Part shown: in pieces, positions 1 to 11,212 of the stretch
How the letters are laid out: the number at the start of each line of letters is the position of its first letter
How positions within the stretch are numbered: position 1 is the first letter of the stretch
DNA from: Liolophura sinensis
Taxonomy: Eukaryota > Mollusca > Polyplacophora > Chitonida > Chitonidae
Assembly: GCF_032854445.1 (NCBI RefSeq)
Contig: NC_088297.1
Span: forward strand, 11,496,163-11,560,162
DNA: 64,000 nucleotides
Direction of reading: 5' to 3'
The notes under the pieces: generated by a model
Database searches by the model: none
Seen by the model: the letters and a program-made list of their open reading frames with translations, nothing else
Told to the model about the DNA's origin: nothing
Program-made: the position numbers and the translations under genes

Positions 1-435
1 AACAAGCTATAGTGCTTCAACAACCTAAAATGTCTGTGTTACCGTATTATCCTATCACTGCTCCTTCATTATTTAGCACGTAGGTAAATCGTGGACGAAA
101 TTGTCCGAATTGCGCATGTGTAATCTAGAGTTTGTCTGCTCTAGCAGACATCAGAAGTTTTTTCTTTGTCACCACAACTCATGGAACAAGGGAGATAGCC
201 TTGCGATCTTTTTTATGCCCCATCTTTCGGGTCATATTATTAGGGGAGTTTCGAGTTCTAACTCTTCTATCGCTAAAGGTAAAACAGTCCTACTGTATCA
301 TGTGACCTATCAAAAAGCTAAGGCAACTACTGCAGGATCACTTTTACTATGACATGGGCGTCTGACAAAAAGGTATTTGGAGTAGACAAAAAATGGAGAA
401 AATAAAGGTCATTTTGTGCCTCTGTAACACGGTGA

Positions 436-492
436 GACAAGTGAGAATATTTCGCTTATACGACGGCTGCTACCGTTCTAGTGGAGGAATAT
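436..492 (-). mobile_element. SINE-A relic (3' part)
   Basis: Minus-strand remnant of the 3' domain of SINE-A (see 23591). Recognisable are GAATATTTCGCTTATACGAC and a corrupted stretch where the intact element reads GGCGGCCAGCATTATGG. No head and no AAATA tail remain. Confidence 0.55.
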
Positions 493-1224
493 ATTAGCTA
501 AAGAGACATGCCGCCGACGGCGAACAGCCGGGTACTTGTTTTAGACGTTTTTAGAGTTCCAGGCGTCTACTAAGCAGACATTAGATGACTTTGAGTGAAC
601 AACCGAATGGTCAGTTTTATCTGGGGTTTCCCCTCGATCATCAACTCACTTAAGTCCCTGTATTCAGAAAGGCTGATTTTTGGAGTCAGTTACCTCCCCT
701 TGTTGTCTAGACGACAGGAGATATTCAGCGAACTTGAAATGTCAGATACGGTATTGTGTTGTAATCATGCATGCGGTCTGTCACGTAATCTCAGTTCTGC
801 CATACAGATCGTTGGATATTATGAATACCTTACAAAACATTATCGATAGAAACGTATTTGGTTTACTAGGCTTATAATTCGCTTTCATTCTGTCACAATG
901 TTTGCATGTGTGATTCAGGAGCCAACGTTATATTGTGGGAATCTGTGCGTTGCCTGATTTGAATGTCATCTCGTCGGGCGGACTTTTCAGACCAGTCACG
1001 GACCTCTCTTTATAACTGTCCTACTTGACGTTTTTCGGGAAAAAAAGGTCCAGGAGGTTTAGTTACGTGTAGAAGTCAAATGTAGCTCATTTTTATATTC
1101 ATCTGAAACATCTCAACAATTCTGAATTTCTTTCGGCGACATGTCCATTTTTAAGTACAGGAAGAAAGAATATAACAAGAATGGGCGCAGGACAGCACTC
1201 AGCAGCCATCAGAGTCAATGTAAT

Positions 1225-1522
1225 AGTCTTACGGCCTACATAGTAAAACCAGAGCAGCGACGACAGTGTGATAGTTAGCAAATGGTCACACGGTACGGGT
1301 CAAATTCGGAACGTTGTCAGTTTCCCTCAGCTATAGAGTTTTATTCTGATGCATGTAAATGCTTAAGAGTAATTTCTGATCAGCGACGATAGTCTGAAAG
1401 TTAGCAAATAGTTACACGTAACCGGTGAAATAGCACTTCTTATCAATTTACCTCAGTTTTATTCTAACTGTTGATGTAAATGTTAAAGAGTAAAACCAGA
1501 ACAGCGATAATAGTGTGACAGC
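1225..1522 (-). repeat. Family X repeat, three diverged head-to-tail copies
   Basis: The block AAAACCAGAGCAGCGACGAC followed by AGTGTGATAGTTAGCAAATG recurs at about 1240, 1380 and 1490, all in minus orientation and about 120 bp apart. The spacers also resemble each other (CCTCAG..TTTTATTCT..GATGTAAATG). It is the reverse complement of the block seen on the + strand at 3888, 4530, 11915, 50700 and 63190. No coding capacity is visible, and I cannot name the family. Confidence 0.6.
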
Positions 1523-1668
1523 TGGCAAGTAGGTTGGTGGCAGACCTTCCCACTTACGGCCGGAGAGGAAGCCAGCATGAACTGGAGTTGAACTCACAGC
1601 GACCGCATTGATGAGAGGCTTCTGGGTCATTACGCTAGCGCGCTAACCAACTGACCCAAGGAGGCCCC
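1523..1668 (-). mobile_element. SINE-A, 5' two-thirds, inserted beside family X
   Basis: Read on the minus strand it starts with the tRNA-like head (GGGGCCTCCTTGGGTCAGTT), then a B-box-like GAGTTCAACTCC, TTCCTCTCCGGCCGTAAGTG and GGAAGGTCTGCCACCAACCT, and stops there. The 3' domain and AAATA tail are absent. It abuts the third family X copy at 1522. Confidence 0.75.
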
Positions 1669-1794
1669 AGAAAAGCTAACTAATAGAAACTTATGCTTCC
1701 TCTGGGACCAAGGCATCAGCAGGGTTACATGTAGGTAATTCTGTTCTATTGTAAATAATGTACATTCATTAGGTTATGCTTTTGGTGGGATGAA

Positions 1795-1905
1795 ACTGGA
1801 CTGAGCCCGGAGAGAAACCCACGTAAGCCCGGAGAGAAAGCCAGCAACAGGTTGACTTGATCTCACATCGACAGCAGTTTGAAAGGGTCTTGGATCATTG
1901 TGATG
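1795..1905 (-). mobile_element. Degenerate SINE-A relic
   Basis: Fragments AGCCCGGAGAGAAACCCACG and AAGCCAGCAACAGG, with a corrupted ACTTGATCTCACATCGACAG, follow the order of an antisense SINE-A but with deletions and many substitutions. It is probably an old copy. Confidence 0.4.
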
Positions 1906-3575
1906 CGCTTGGAATTACCATTCTTGACTTCTATTTTTCCAATACATTATTTTGCATGCCAGGGTCATATTCCTTAACAAATAAGGATAATCAATTCGGG
2001 CGCAGTCTTCTGTCCGGGCAGTCCAATCGGCGTTACAGTGTTTTAATAATATTTCATTTATTATGCTGAGAAATTTATGAAAGCTGACAAATATCCATAA
2101 AAATGAGGTGTGTTTAACACCTTTTGATTCATTTCTTGATTCCGCTTCATCGTTTTAATTAGGGCTTAGCCGGTATAAAACCAACGCAGACGTCTCGTTA
2201 CATTCTTTCGTACATATATAAAGGCTGCTTTCAAATGGGTGCACAAATTTTGAATATGCTAGATTTTGATTCTCATATTACTAAATCCGCTGAGACTAAA
2301 CTATTCACCGATAAACATTCGTTTTCATTCATTGTCACTCGCTGTCTAAAGTAAGCAGATTTACTGTAATCAATCGTATCGACAAGATGTTTTAACAGCT
2401 TACACTAGCCTTCGATCATCATGCCGGGAAATGCGAGATATCTTGACATCTCCATTATTATTGAACTTATGGGTAGTATGAGTCTAGTACTGTAAAATTA
2501 GTGTTCAAGTATTATAAACTTTCTTTATTATAAACTATATTTGAGTCTAAAACTTTTTAAATCTGTCACCAAATATTGATAAAGTACATGCAGTAAAGGC
2601 GTCTTCACGTTTGTAACTTTTTGATCTTTCGATCGTCATCAAAATGCCTTAATATCTTTAGTAATATCCTACCCACATATACTATGTATATCAGTCTAAA
2701 ACAGTGTCCAAATCTTAAAGAAATCCACAGGCTTCCAGTATAGTTTGCATCGTCGATAGACATCCACTTGTCCCCAGGATATAGAGAAGTCATTCATGTG
2801 TAGAGAACTTAATTCAACAAGAGAATAGCTCAGCAAGCTGTATTGACCTACACTTCTGTGGACTTTGGGACATGTATATGCAGCTGTCTTTCTAAGCAAT
2901 GTTGGTTAAATTCTTTTCGCCGTGCGTACACATTTTTGTTTAAACAGTTCTTTGCTTTATACTGTCAGTTTTGTGTACCTATACCAAGTCATGTAGCCTT
3001 GACATTGGCCTCTTCAGTATTATCGGAAGAGAAAATCAGACCACAGGAGAAAGTGGTTTATACTTTGTGTCATGTTGTATTATGTTATGTGGTTTTGACT
3101 AAAGTGCAGTGTTGCCTCTTCTCGCTTTACGTGGTGCTTTGGTGACATAAAAACATCGACGGCGCTCATTTGACCGTCTGTGTAGATTTAAGCTCGTTGA
3201 GGAGGATATGTCTTCCTCCGAATTAACGTGCAAATATGTACATGTGTGAAAGTTCGTCGGTAAGGTGCTAAGAGTCAAGTGTTGGCCCTCTCCTCTAATA
3301 GTTTTCAGCCATATATAAATTTCAATTATCGCCTGGGAATGGATAACACCTATTGTTAGACAGTGTCACTCCACCGGGTGCACCCTTAAAATATCGTCAC
3401 CCAAAAGAACACCCTGCCAAGCTACCTACGAGTGCCAAGTATAAAAGCCATCGGGTAATTGCTATTCAGGGCAGATTTAAATTGTTACCTGTACAGGTTT
3501 CAAGCGTATAAACTAAGCCGGATAGTTGTACTGTGAACCATACCGCAAAACTATTTGTGACTTATGTCATAATTT
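1906..3575. other. No gene recognised
   Basis: AT-rich sequence with only short open frames lacking splice context or recognisable motifs. A palindrome-poor unique stretch runs from 2200 to 3570. I see no repeat family match to the rest of the window. The flanks 1-435 and 493-1224 are equally empty. Confidence 0.5.
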
Positions 3576-3755
3576 GAACATAATTTAGGGCTTTTTTTAG
3601 GGTTCCGTAAATTAAAATCTCGGCAATTTAACACATGTTATCTTAAGACAAATGCATGGAAATTTCAATACCCAGTGCCAAATTCTAAGCACTGTAAGAA
3701 GATGTTAAATTTTGGATTAAATCAGAAATTGCTTTCTGGAATTGGGCCCTGTGCG
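3576..3755 (-). repeat. Family H dispersed repeat copy
   Basis: Contains GTTATCTTAAGACAAATGCA and AAATCAGAAATTGCTTTCTG, ending GGAATTGGGCCC. Related blocks (GTCTTAAGATAACAT; ACTTAAGTCAGAAAT) occur at 30000-30190, 36310-36780, 56225-56375 and 59835-60030. It is AT-rich and non-coding; possibly an old non-autonomous element. Orientation is tentative. Confidence 0.4.
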
Positions 3756-3887
3756 CCACCGTTCGTGAATATCTCCCGTTAATAAGGACTTCTCATCATG
3801 CTTATCATCAATTCCAGGTGAGTCTTGCCAGGTTTAAATGTTTGCATTCTTTTCTGTAGTTAAAAAAATGTAAATACCCCTTTTAAC

Positions 3888-4005
3888 AAGAGGCCATATT
3901 TCACTGGTTACGTGTGATCATTTCCCAGCAATCACGCTGTCGTCGATGCTCTGGTTTAACTCTCTACGCTGTACGTCTTTAATTATATTGTGTTTCTGCA
4001 TAATC
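3888..4005 (+). repeat. Family X repeat copy
   Basis: Starts AAGAGGCCATATTTCACTGG, then TTACGTGTGATCATTTCCCA, then CACGCTGTCGTCGATGCTCT, and ends with CTCTACGCTGTACGTCTTTA. The same order of blocks occurs in the copies at 11915, 50700 and 63190. Confidence 0.65.
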
Positions 4006-4010
4006 CAGAT

Positions 4011-4470
4011 TTCTGCTGTTCGAGTAAGCATCCAAGAGGCCAGATCTATTAAATTGCAATTAACATCACTGTATTTTTATGTAATTCCGTTGAAGTCATT
4101 GTGCTAAGGGCGTGGAATTCTGCTGTTGGATTAAGCATCCAAGAGGCCAGGTCTCTTTGCACCGTTTTAATGTTATTTGATGTTAAATGTGATGGCAATA
4201 CAACATTTTGAGTAATTCTAGACCAGCGACGTCTATTAAATTGCAGTTAACATCACTGTATTTTTACGTATTTCTTTTGAAGTCATGGTGCTAGGGGCGT
4301 GGTGAGGCCAGGCCTCTTTGCATTGTTTTAATGTTATTTGATGTTAAATGTGATGACAATACAACATTTTGAGTCATTCTAGACCAGGGACGTCTATTAA
4401 ATTGCAGTTAACATCACTGTATTTTTACGTATTTCTGTTGAAGTCATGGTGCTAGGGGGCGTGTAAGTTG
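4011..4470 (+). repeat. 161-bp tandem repeat linked to family X
   Basis: The blocks TGTTATTTGATGTTAAATGT (4171, 4332) and GTCTATTAAATTGCAGTTAA (4231, 4392) recur exactly 161 bp apart. A third, partial copy sits about 188 bp further upstream at 4043. Each unit ends near GAAGTCATGGTGCTAGGGGC. The same end-block precedes family X copies at 50620 and 63100, so this array is an expansion of the family X 5' region. Confidence 0.75.
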
Positions 4471-4494
4471 GTACTATTTATGTTTTCACGTGAA

Positions 4495-4800
4495 CAATCA
4501 GAATAAAATCCTGACTATGGTAAATTACGCGTATTTCACCCGTTACGTGTGACCATTTGCCAGCTATCACACTGTTGTCCCTTCTCTGGTTGTACCTTGT
4601 ATGCTGTACGTCTATTACACTGTTGTCCCTTCACTGGTTGTACCCTCTATGCTGTACATCTATAACACTGTTGTCGCTGCTCTTCTTGTACCCTCTATGC
4701 TGTACGTCTATCACACTGTTGTCGCAGCTCTGGTTCTACCCTCTATGCTGTACGTTTGTCACGCTTTTGTCGCTGCTCTGGGTGCGTTTATTGCTTAAAG
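4495..4800 (+). repeat. Family X copy with internal 48-bp tandem expansion (5 units)
   Basis: After TTTCACCCGTTACGTGTGAC the block ACACTGTTGTC...CTCTATGCTGTACGTCTA is repeated with copies at 4571, 4619, 4667, 4715 and 4763, exactly 48 bp apart. Because 48 is divisible by 3, two frames stay open for 65-83 codons and show a periodic hydrophobic peptide. This is a by-product of the repeat and not evidence of a gene. Confidence 0.8.
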
Positions 4801-4859
4801 TAAAGTGATTTAAAGTTTTCAGAGTTAGTGATCAAAATTAAAAAGCAGTCTTCTCATTT

Positions 4860-5600
4860 ATTGGATAAACATGTTTAAGTATGTTACAGTTAAACATTAA
4901 CCCCCTCTATTATATTTTATCACCCGTTCAAATGTTAAACATCTGTTTTGTTTCAGCGTATACCTGTATTTACCAATAAACTAATTCATACCTTTTTAAT
5001 AATTTCGAAGACGTAACTTTTTTTTGTAACTGATGACATGAAGCCACATGCGTTGCCATGTTTGAAAATCTTTGTTTGTTTAGTTCAAACAACCAATCAA
5101 CAACAAACAGTTTAACAGTTCATTTTCCGCTGTGGATGAGACAAGGGCGTTACGCTTATTAACAGACTCTCTCTTAATATAGCACCTGTCCTCATCCTTG
5201 TTATTTGTTAGAGAATTGTCATCTACCCGGACTTGTGTGAAGATTTACCCAGGTATCCACAGGCTACCTAAATAGATAAATAAATTTGTCCAGCAGTGAC
5301 TTTTATAGCGCAGTGTGAATATGAACGAACCAATGAATGTGTCAGGTTTTGTCAGATTTACTCACTTGGATAAAATGCCTGTCTTGTTCACTCAAATAAG
5401 ATTACCACCCAAACACCTACATGTCTGTGGAGTTGTGTGCCTGTAAAGGAAGTTCTTTATATACAAACCTGTCTTACCTGAACTTGTAACCTGATTGAAG
5501 GCCTGATAGTTAAGGCCACTCTTGCAAGGACCAGGCGAAATTGCCTTAACCCACCCAATCCTGTATTTCATTATCAGCGCCTTCCTAGAGTGTATACGAC
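4860..5600. other. No gene recognised
   Basis: AT-rich sequence upstream of the start-exon candidate at 5616. An imperfect inverted repeat lies at about 5510-5550 (AAGGCCACTCTTGC ... AAATTGCCTT). No clear TATA box sits 25-35 bases before the putative transcript start. Confidence 0.4.
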
Positions 5601-5615
5601 ATCAACATTTACAAG

Positions 5616-5660
5616 ATGGAAAAGAAACGTTCGAGAGTTAAAATCAAGGACAACGATCAC
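5616..5660 (+). CDS. Candidate first coding exon (15 codons)
   Basis: ATG in context ACAAGATGG opens MEKKRSRVKIKDNDH and runs exactly to a good donor, GTGAGT, at 5661 (phase 0). The peptide is strongly basic. No downstream partner exon was found; the next 3 kb is retrotransposon debris that would lie in an intron. The Kozak context and consensus donor argue for an exon, the short length against. No family is recognised. Confidence 0.28.
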
Positions 5661-5869
5661 GTGAGTAGGCCCACAAGGTGATGGCTTCAGTCTTGTATTA
5701 CACTAATACTATAATACTGGTATTAGACTAGTTTGACGCGTAATATCAAACGGCATTCTAATGTTTCGAGCTATAAAATGAAAACTTTTTGCGGAATCAT
5801 TGCTGTAATATTCAGACATTTCACAGAATTCACACAGTGGCGGAGACCATGTTGACTGTTTTTTGGAGT

Positions 5870-5882
5870 GGGGGGGGGGGGG
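5870..5882. repeat. Poly-G run
   Basis: Thirteen consecutive G residues. A similar run of 18 occurs at 51690-51707. Such runs are unstable and may differ in length between reads. Confidence 0.9.
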
Positions 5883-6384
5883 TCACTTTTTACAGTGTAG
5901 TTACCTGATTGTTTACAAAGGTTTTTGGAGTGTTCCCCTGCCGATCCTCAGAACTTTTTTGGGCGTCCTGGCCAGACTTTCTCTTGAAATTTTGTTCGTG
6001 TAGTTAGATCCATTTTTCCAATGTACCTGCTCAAAGATTGTTCGACACCGGTTTTCATTTATTTTTGGACCCTTCATCAGCTCTGCAAATGCTCAAAGTC
6101 TTTTTATATGGTCAGACTATCTGAACGAAGAAGTCGCTCTTTCACTTTTAACTGTTCGTGCCATAAACAATTTTGTCACAAATAGATTCTTCGGTCAGAT
6201 ATAGATAATATAATAATAGATATGACTGTGATGTTTGGCTTGGGAGTATAGGACTCCTCGAATTTTTCGGAAGAGTGCATAAGTTTAATGACCTCATTCT
6301 GTTCGATATGGAGGGTGTTGTTGATTTCTCTCCCTCCCTGCCGACTGCCCAGACACAGACACAAACAGACAGGGAGACAGTTAC

Positions 6385-6515
6385 TAATGGAAATGCTTAC
6401 GAGGCAAGACGGTATTCTCCGAGAACTCCGACAACAACAGCAAACGATGACGGAACAGCTGAAGGCACAGCAGTCAGTCAAGAAAAACAGTCAGCCAAGA
6501 AGTTGGCAGTTGTAA
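6385..6515 (+). pseudogene. Possible gag fragment of the Gypsy relic
   Basis: An open stretch encodes a helical Gln/Arg-rich peptide (RELRQQQQTMTEQLKAQQ), typical of the coiled-coil part of some Gypsy gag proteins. It is cut by stops after about 6515, and no CCHC zinc knuckle follows. Assignment rests on position and composition only. Confidence 0.35.
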
Positions 6516-7059
6516 AGTGCCAAATCGTGGAGTGTTAGTCACCAGGGATCCTATCAACACTTGTAAGACGAAAACCCCTCCAGCAGTCCTTGGTACGAAA
6601 GTTTTTGGTTTCATCCCAGACTAGTCCGGATTTTCCCATTGAATGAGCCAGCATCCGCCTCATGTGGGTTTGTCAGAGTTGCCTGAACAGAAGAAGTGAT
6701 CATCCCTGCAGAGAACGAAACTGATGAACTGGCAATAGGAAGATCCAAAGGACCGTAGAGCCATGAACTACCCCTTTACCAGAGAACACTACCCCTTTAA
6801 TGAGAGCACTAGTTGACTCATGGCCAGGAACTATTTACAAGTGGAAATCCAAAACGAAGTCATGGATATTGAAGCTACGAGCAACGAAATCTTTGTGGAG
6901 AGACGGACCTTAGTCACACAGAAAGCCGGTTTTAGGCGAGGGGCGACGTATCTGGGACATAAGATATCAGCAGAGTGAAACGTCCCCCATGTCAATCCAA
7001 GTACGAGTTCAAAAACAGTCGGAGCCTTACCAAGAGGGTGTGGAATTAAATGCCACCAC

Positions 7060-8360
7060 TTCGTTTGCCCGGAATCAACGAGGAGGGACTGGCTGCACTG
7101 CAGTCTAAGGACAAGAATATGGGAACAGTGCTATGGTATTTAGACCTCAAACGGAAACCAGCTAAGGAGGAGCGAGCTGATTTACCAAAGGAAGCTCTGC
7201 TGCTGTTCAAACAGTGAGATCGACTGTTGCGGTGAAAGCCTGATGCGTTCCATCGAGGATCCAACCAGAGGACAGGTTGAACTGTTGTTCCGAAATGCTT
7301 ACAAGAACCAATCCTGAAGAGCTTGATTACCACATGGGTTACCAAGGTGTGAAAGGGTCAGAAAACCTTGAACGATCTCTTTGCTACTGGCCAGGTCTAC
7401 ATCAGTCGGTTATCAACTGGATTGATCAATGCCCCCGTTGCACACTAGCTAAGATGCCTGGTATTCCAGTGCATACCCCAATGGGTGAGTTAACTGCACA
7501 TCGACCTTCAGAAGTCCTTGCCATTCACTGTATTCAACTAGAACCGTCTTCTAATGGGTTGGAGGACATCCTTGTGATGGCAGACGGTGTTCACCAAGTT
7601 CAGAGTGGCGTGTGCAACGAAGAATCAAACTGGGGAAACAATCACAAGAGTTTTGGTCAACGAGTGGCTCTTGCAACACGGATACACAGTGAAGGGGACG
7701 TAACTTTGTATATGAGATTGTTTCTGCTTTGTGCAGGTTATATGGAATAACCAAGCCCAGGACTACAGCCTACCACCCTCTAGGGAAAGGCCGGGTTGAA
7801 CGTTTTAATCGTACACTTCACGACCTGTTGAAGACCTTGCCGAACGCCAAGAAGAGGAGGTGGAATGGAAATTTGCGAGAAGTTGTCTTTGCATACAACA
7901 TGACTCCACATGCAGTGACAGGGTATTCACCTTTCTATTTGATGTTCGGAAGGAGCGTTGTTTTACCGTTTGACACATGCTTCAGTCAGGATGGATTTAC
8001 AGACAATGATTTCTTTCACCGTCCACGCGACTGTGTATTTTCGCATCAGGAGAGATTACAGCATGCGTTCAATCTCGCTAAGAAAGGCTCGGAAGAAGAC
8101 TCACGACACGAAAGCTAGGGATTTGCTCCTGACACCTGGAACTAGGGTTTACCTGAGAAACAGGGGCGTAGCCGAAACAAAATCCAAGATGCATGGAGTG
8201 ATCCGGTATTCAAGTTGATACGGAGGCTGGGCTACAACAACGTTTATGAAGTTGAGCCCGCTAATGGTATTGGCTTATTCCAGACGGTCAACGGAAAAGC
8301 CGTACGCTTGTGCACACAGCCAGAGTGCCGCGTGAGACCTTTAAGGTTCATCGAACCACC
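7060..8360 (+). pseudogene. Integrase pseudogene of the Gypsy relic
   Basis: The zinc-binding region (about 7280-7460) keeps the CPRC pair, WPGL and the GYQGV motif, but the expected His residues read as other residues. In the catalytic core the first Asp appears as His (LAIHCIQLEPSS, about 7515) and the second-Asp segment is scrambled by frame changes near 7620-7730. The Glu segment survives (YHPLGKGRVERFN, about 7770-7810), followed by AYNMTPHAVTGYSPFYLMFG. A frame change near 8090 leads into a C-terminal beta-rich segment (PGTRVYLRNRG), and another near 8210 leads to NNVYEVEPANG. The missing catalytic residues and frameshifts make it inactive. Confidence 0.75.
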
Positions 8361-8429
8361 TCAGACAACAGCTGATACCTACTGGGGTCAGATGCACTCC
8401 TCAAACAGTTCCTTTGAATCATAAGATGA

Positions 8430-10464
8430 TGATAACAGATATACCTCGTTCCAAATCCCAAGTCGGGGTCCCCCATCAACAGGAGCAGCTAACTTGGAGG
8501 TTACAACGAGGCCTGTTTCCCGCCTCAGGCGCACTGAACGTTCGTTCACAGATTGCCATTGTACTTGAAGTTAGGCACTTCTTGGTGTACCAGCTGATAT
8601 CTTTGACATTTGGTTGAGGACGCCAAAAGTAATGTAGGCGTGGATGTGACAGTGTCAATCTTTTTGCCCCGGAATATAAGGAGATACACCAATCAAGGGA
8701 GGTAAGTCATTTGGACTGTTTGCTGTTTAGTTATGCATAGTAAGTCCCTTTTTTCTGCTGGAATTACAATCTCAACGGCATGGTCACCAATTCTTTGTGT
8801 TGTTAAATTGTACATTTTGGTGCGTAAATCAGCGGTGTGCAGCAAAAACTGACTGGTGTTCGCTACATAACAATGTGGAGGATATGTAGATCAAGTGATA
8901 AGCCATGCAGACGTCATGTTAACTTTATATTAACCAAAACTGAACTGTAAGACACGAAAACTGGACCTTTGCAAAGCACCGAGTGGATAACTCTCCAGTA
9001 GTTCTCATTTAGAGTATATTGTTTGTAATTTCGTGTAATAAGTGACATTTATTGGGAAATTCTAAAGACAAGATGTTCTTCTAATCTTACACATAAGCGT
9101 TGTTTAATGAGTTAATTGTAACTTTCATTGTTTTTCAATTATGTTATTTACACATTGTAAACTTATTATGCGAATAGTTCTTATCTTGGGCATAATGTTG
9201 ACCAAAATCATTTTATAGGAACCATGCGCCATACACTATGAGCGGTGTGCGGGCCGCGTCGAAGGCCTCTTACTGAACCATTTGCTGAGGTGTTCACGAC
9301 TGATTGTGTCTTCTAACGGTACGAACATTATATTAGTAATAAGGACGTGGGTTAATAGGGGTCAATAGCCATAGTTAGTTTTAATGTGTTTAGTTCTGAA
9401 ACTGTAGGTCATTGTCAGGATGGCTGTATTAGTACATGTATAACCACGTTAATTGTTTAATTAATTAATAATTAGTAAAGAATGTTCTCTTTAAGCTACC
9501 TGTATTATATCAAGGTAACTTTCCAAGGTATTACTGTTTATGTGTATTACCTTGTATTACATGTAATTAGTAGTATTAATAATAAGGATGAATGATTTAT
9601 CTTGTGCCGGTAGCATTATTAATACCTGAGTTGTTAATTACTTCTTTAGTGTTAATGGGAGTTTTGATATTAGTTACATAGCATTCCTGTAGTGCATAGG
9701 CTGTACGTAGAATTTACCCAACTATAATGTAGCACTAGTTCTGTGGTGGTTGTTTAATTGCGCAATAGAATACAAGCTGTACAGGCAATGATAACAAAAT
9801 AACGGCAGGACTGTAAGGCTACGGTACTGTACGAGTACATGTATTTTCTTTCTGTAGTCAGAGACACTACAGATGGCATGTACCTCTGGCTAACCGTCAT
9901 TCCTTCTAGGGAAATACAGGTGCATCAAACAAACTACACTAGTGTTTGACTTTCTTTCAATAAGCACTAGTCAGTCCCTACATGCACATGCGCAATTCGG
10001 ACAATTGGGTCCAAGACTTGCCTCCGAACTGAAGAACGGACATTTTATGTTGTCATTACACTATAAATTTAAACACCGTTTTTCTGTACCTAGTTGAAAT
10101 ATATCAGAATTTTCTTTATTTTTGGATAGAACTGAAAACTTCTTGCCCAGTGTTACTACCCATCCCGGTACCAAGGTTACCAGGGTAACAAAATGCTATG
10201 ATTTCATTTCCAGCAACCAAAGGTCAAAAAAACTGTGGTCATAGTAGATTGATTTTTTGATATGTTGTAGAGAAATGTGCAAGCTGCATTTGGTGGTATG
10301 GCATGGTACCATTCGAATGTTAGGGGATATATATTTGTGAGGCTTAAGGTTACAAAATATAAATTTACTACATAAATAGTATGGAAAATCTATGCGCCCG
10401 AGTAACTTGAAGTCAGCGATCAATTATTTATTTCCGGGCGAATAATTTTCTAACATAAATTGAC
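8430..10464. other. No gene recognised
   Basis: The first 250 bp may still be 3' retrotransposon sequence. The rest is AT-rich and unique, with ATTAATTAATAATTAG-type low complexity around 9460-9480. Open frames are short and lack splice context. Confidence 0.4.
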
Positions 10465-10540
10465 AAGAGGACGTATTTCACTAGTTACGTGTGACCGTTT
10501 GCCAACAGTCACATAATTAAATTATATCTAATTCGTATGT
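10465..10540 (+). repeat. Family X fragment
   Basis: GACAAGAGGACGTATTTCAC followed by TAGTTACGTGTGACCGTTTG, CCAACAGTCAC. The match to other family X copies ends at about 10515; the 3' half is missing. Confidence 0.5.
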
Positions 10541-10647
10541 ACATATATAGCGGTACATTATAGCGCGATATATTATAGCTGACAAAAAATGACATGTTTA
10601 CCTCTGGTCACAAAATTTGATAGCCGTGGATTAAAACTCTGAGCCAA

Positions 10648-11212
10648 AAATGGAGAAGAACGTGGCCAGTAATGAGGTTAAATAGCTCACTTACCACGAT
10701 ATTAAATGGAGAAGAACGTGGCCAGTAATGAGGTTAAATAGCTCACTTACCACGATATTAAATGGCGAAGAACGTGGCCAGTAATGAGGTTAAATAGCTC
10801 ACTTACCACGATATTAAATGGAGAAGAACGTGGCCAGTAATGAGGTTAAATAGCTCACTTACCACGATATTAAATGGCGAAGAACGTGGCCAGTAATGAG
10901 GTTAAATAGCTCATTTACCACGATATTAAATGGAGAAGAACGTGGCCAGTAATGAGGTTAAATAGCTCATTTACCACGATATTAAATGGCGAAGAACGTG
11001 GCCAGTAATGAGGTTAAATACCTCACTTACCACGATATTAAATGGAGAAGAACGTGGCCAGTAATGAGGTTAAATAGCTCATTTACCACGATATTAAATG
11101 GCGAAGAACGTGGCCAGTAATGAGGTTAAATACCTCACTTACCACGATATTAAATGCAGAAGAACGTGGCCAGTAATGAGGTTAAATAGCTCACTTACCA
11201 CGATATTAAATG
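10648..11212 (+). repeat. 56-bp tandem repeat, 10 copies, with alternating variants
   Basis: Units start at 10648, 10704, 10760 and so on to 11152, exactly 56 bp apart and nearly identical (AAATGGMGAAGAACGTGGCC, then AGTAATGAGGTTAAATAG, then CTCAYTTACCACGATATT). The unit's eighth base is A in copies 1, 2, 4, 6, 8 and C in copies 3, 5, 7, 9, so copies 2-9 alternate strictly as a 112-bp dimer. Copies 7 and 9 share a second change (CCTCAC) and copies 6 and 8 share GCTCAT. Stops in every frame exclude a protein repeat. Sequence identity suggests recent expansion. Confidence 0.95.

Larger units (their letters stand above)
6270..8420 (+). mobile_element. Decayed Ty3/Gypsy-type LTR retrotransposon
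   Basis: Fragments follow Gypsy order: a gag-like glutamine-rich helical piece (about 6385-6515), a trace of the region before reverse transcriptase (about 6670-6870), a short reverse-transcriptase end motif (YLGHKISAE, about 6945-6975), and then directly the integrase N-terminus and core. Almost all of protease, reverse transcriptase and RNase H is missing, so a large internal deletion has occurred. Stops and at least four frame changes make it non-functional. No LTR pair, primer-binding site or flanking duplication was recognised. A purine run AGGGAGG near 8697 could be an old polypurine tract, but that is weak. Confidence 0.7.

Noticed and set aside
8430-8700. 3' LTR of the Gypsy relic
   Set aside because: No matching second copy upstream and no TG..CA ends with duplication could be identified.
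10648-11212. CRISPR-like array
   Set aside because: Units are contiguous 56-bp repeats without unique spacers, and the genome is eukaryotic.
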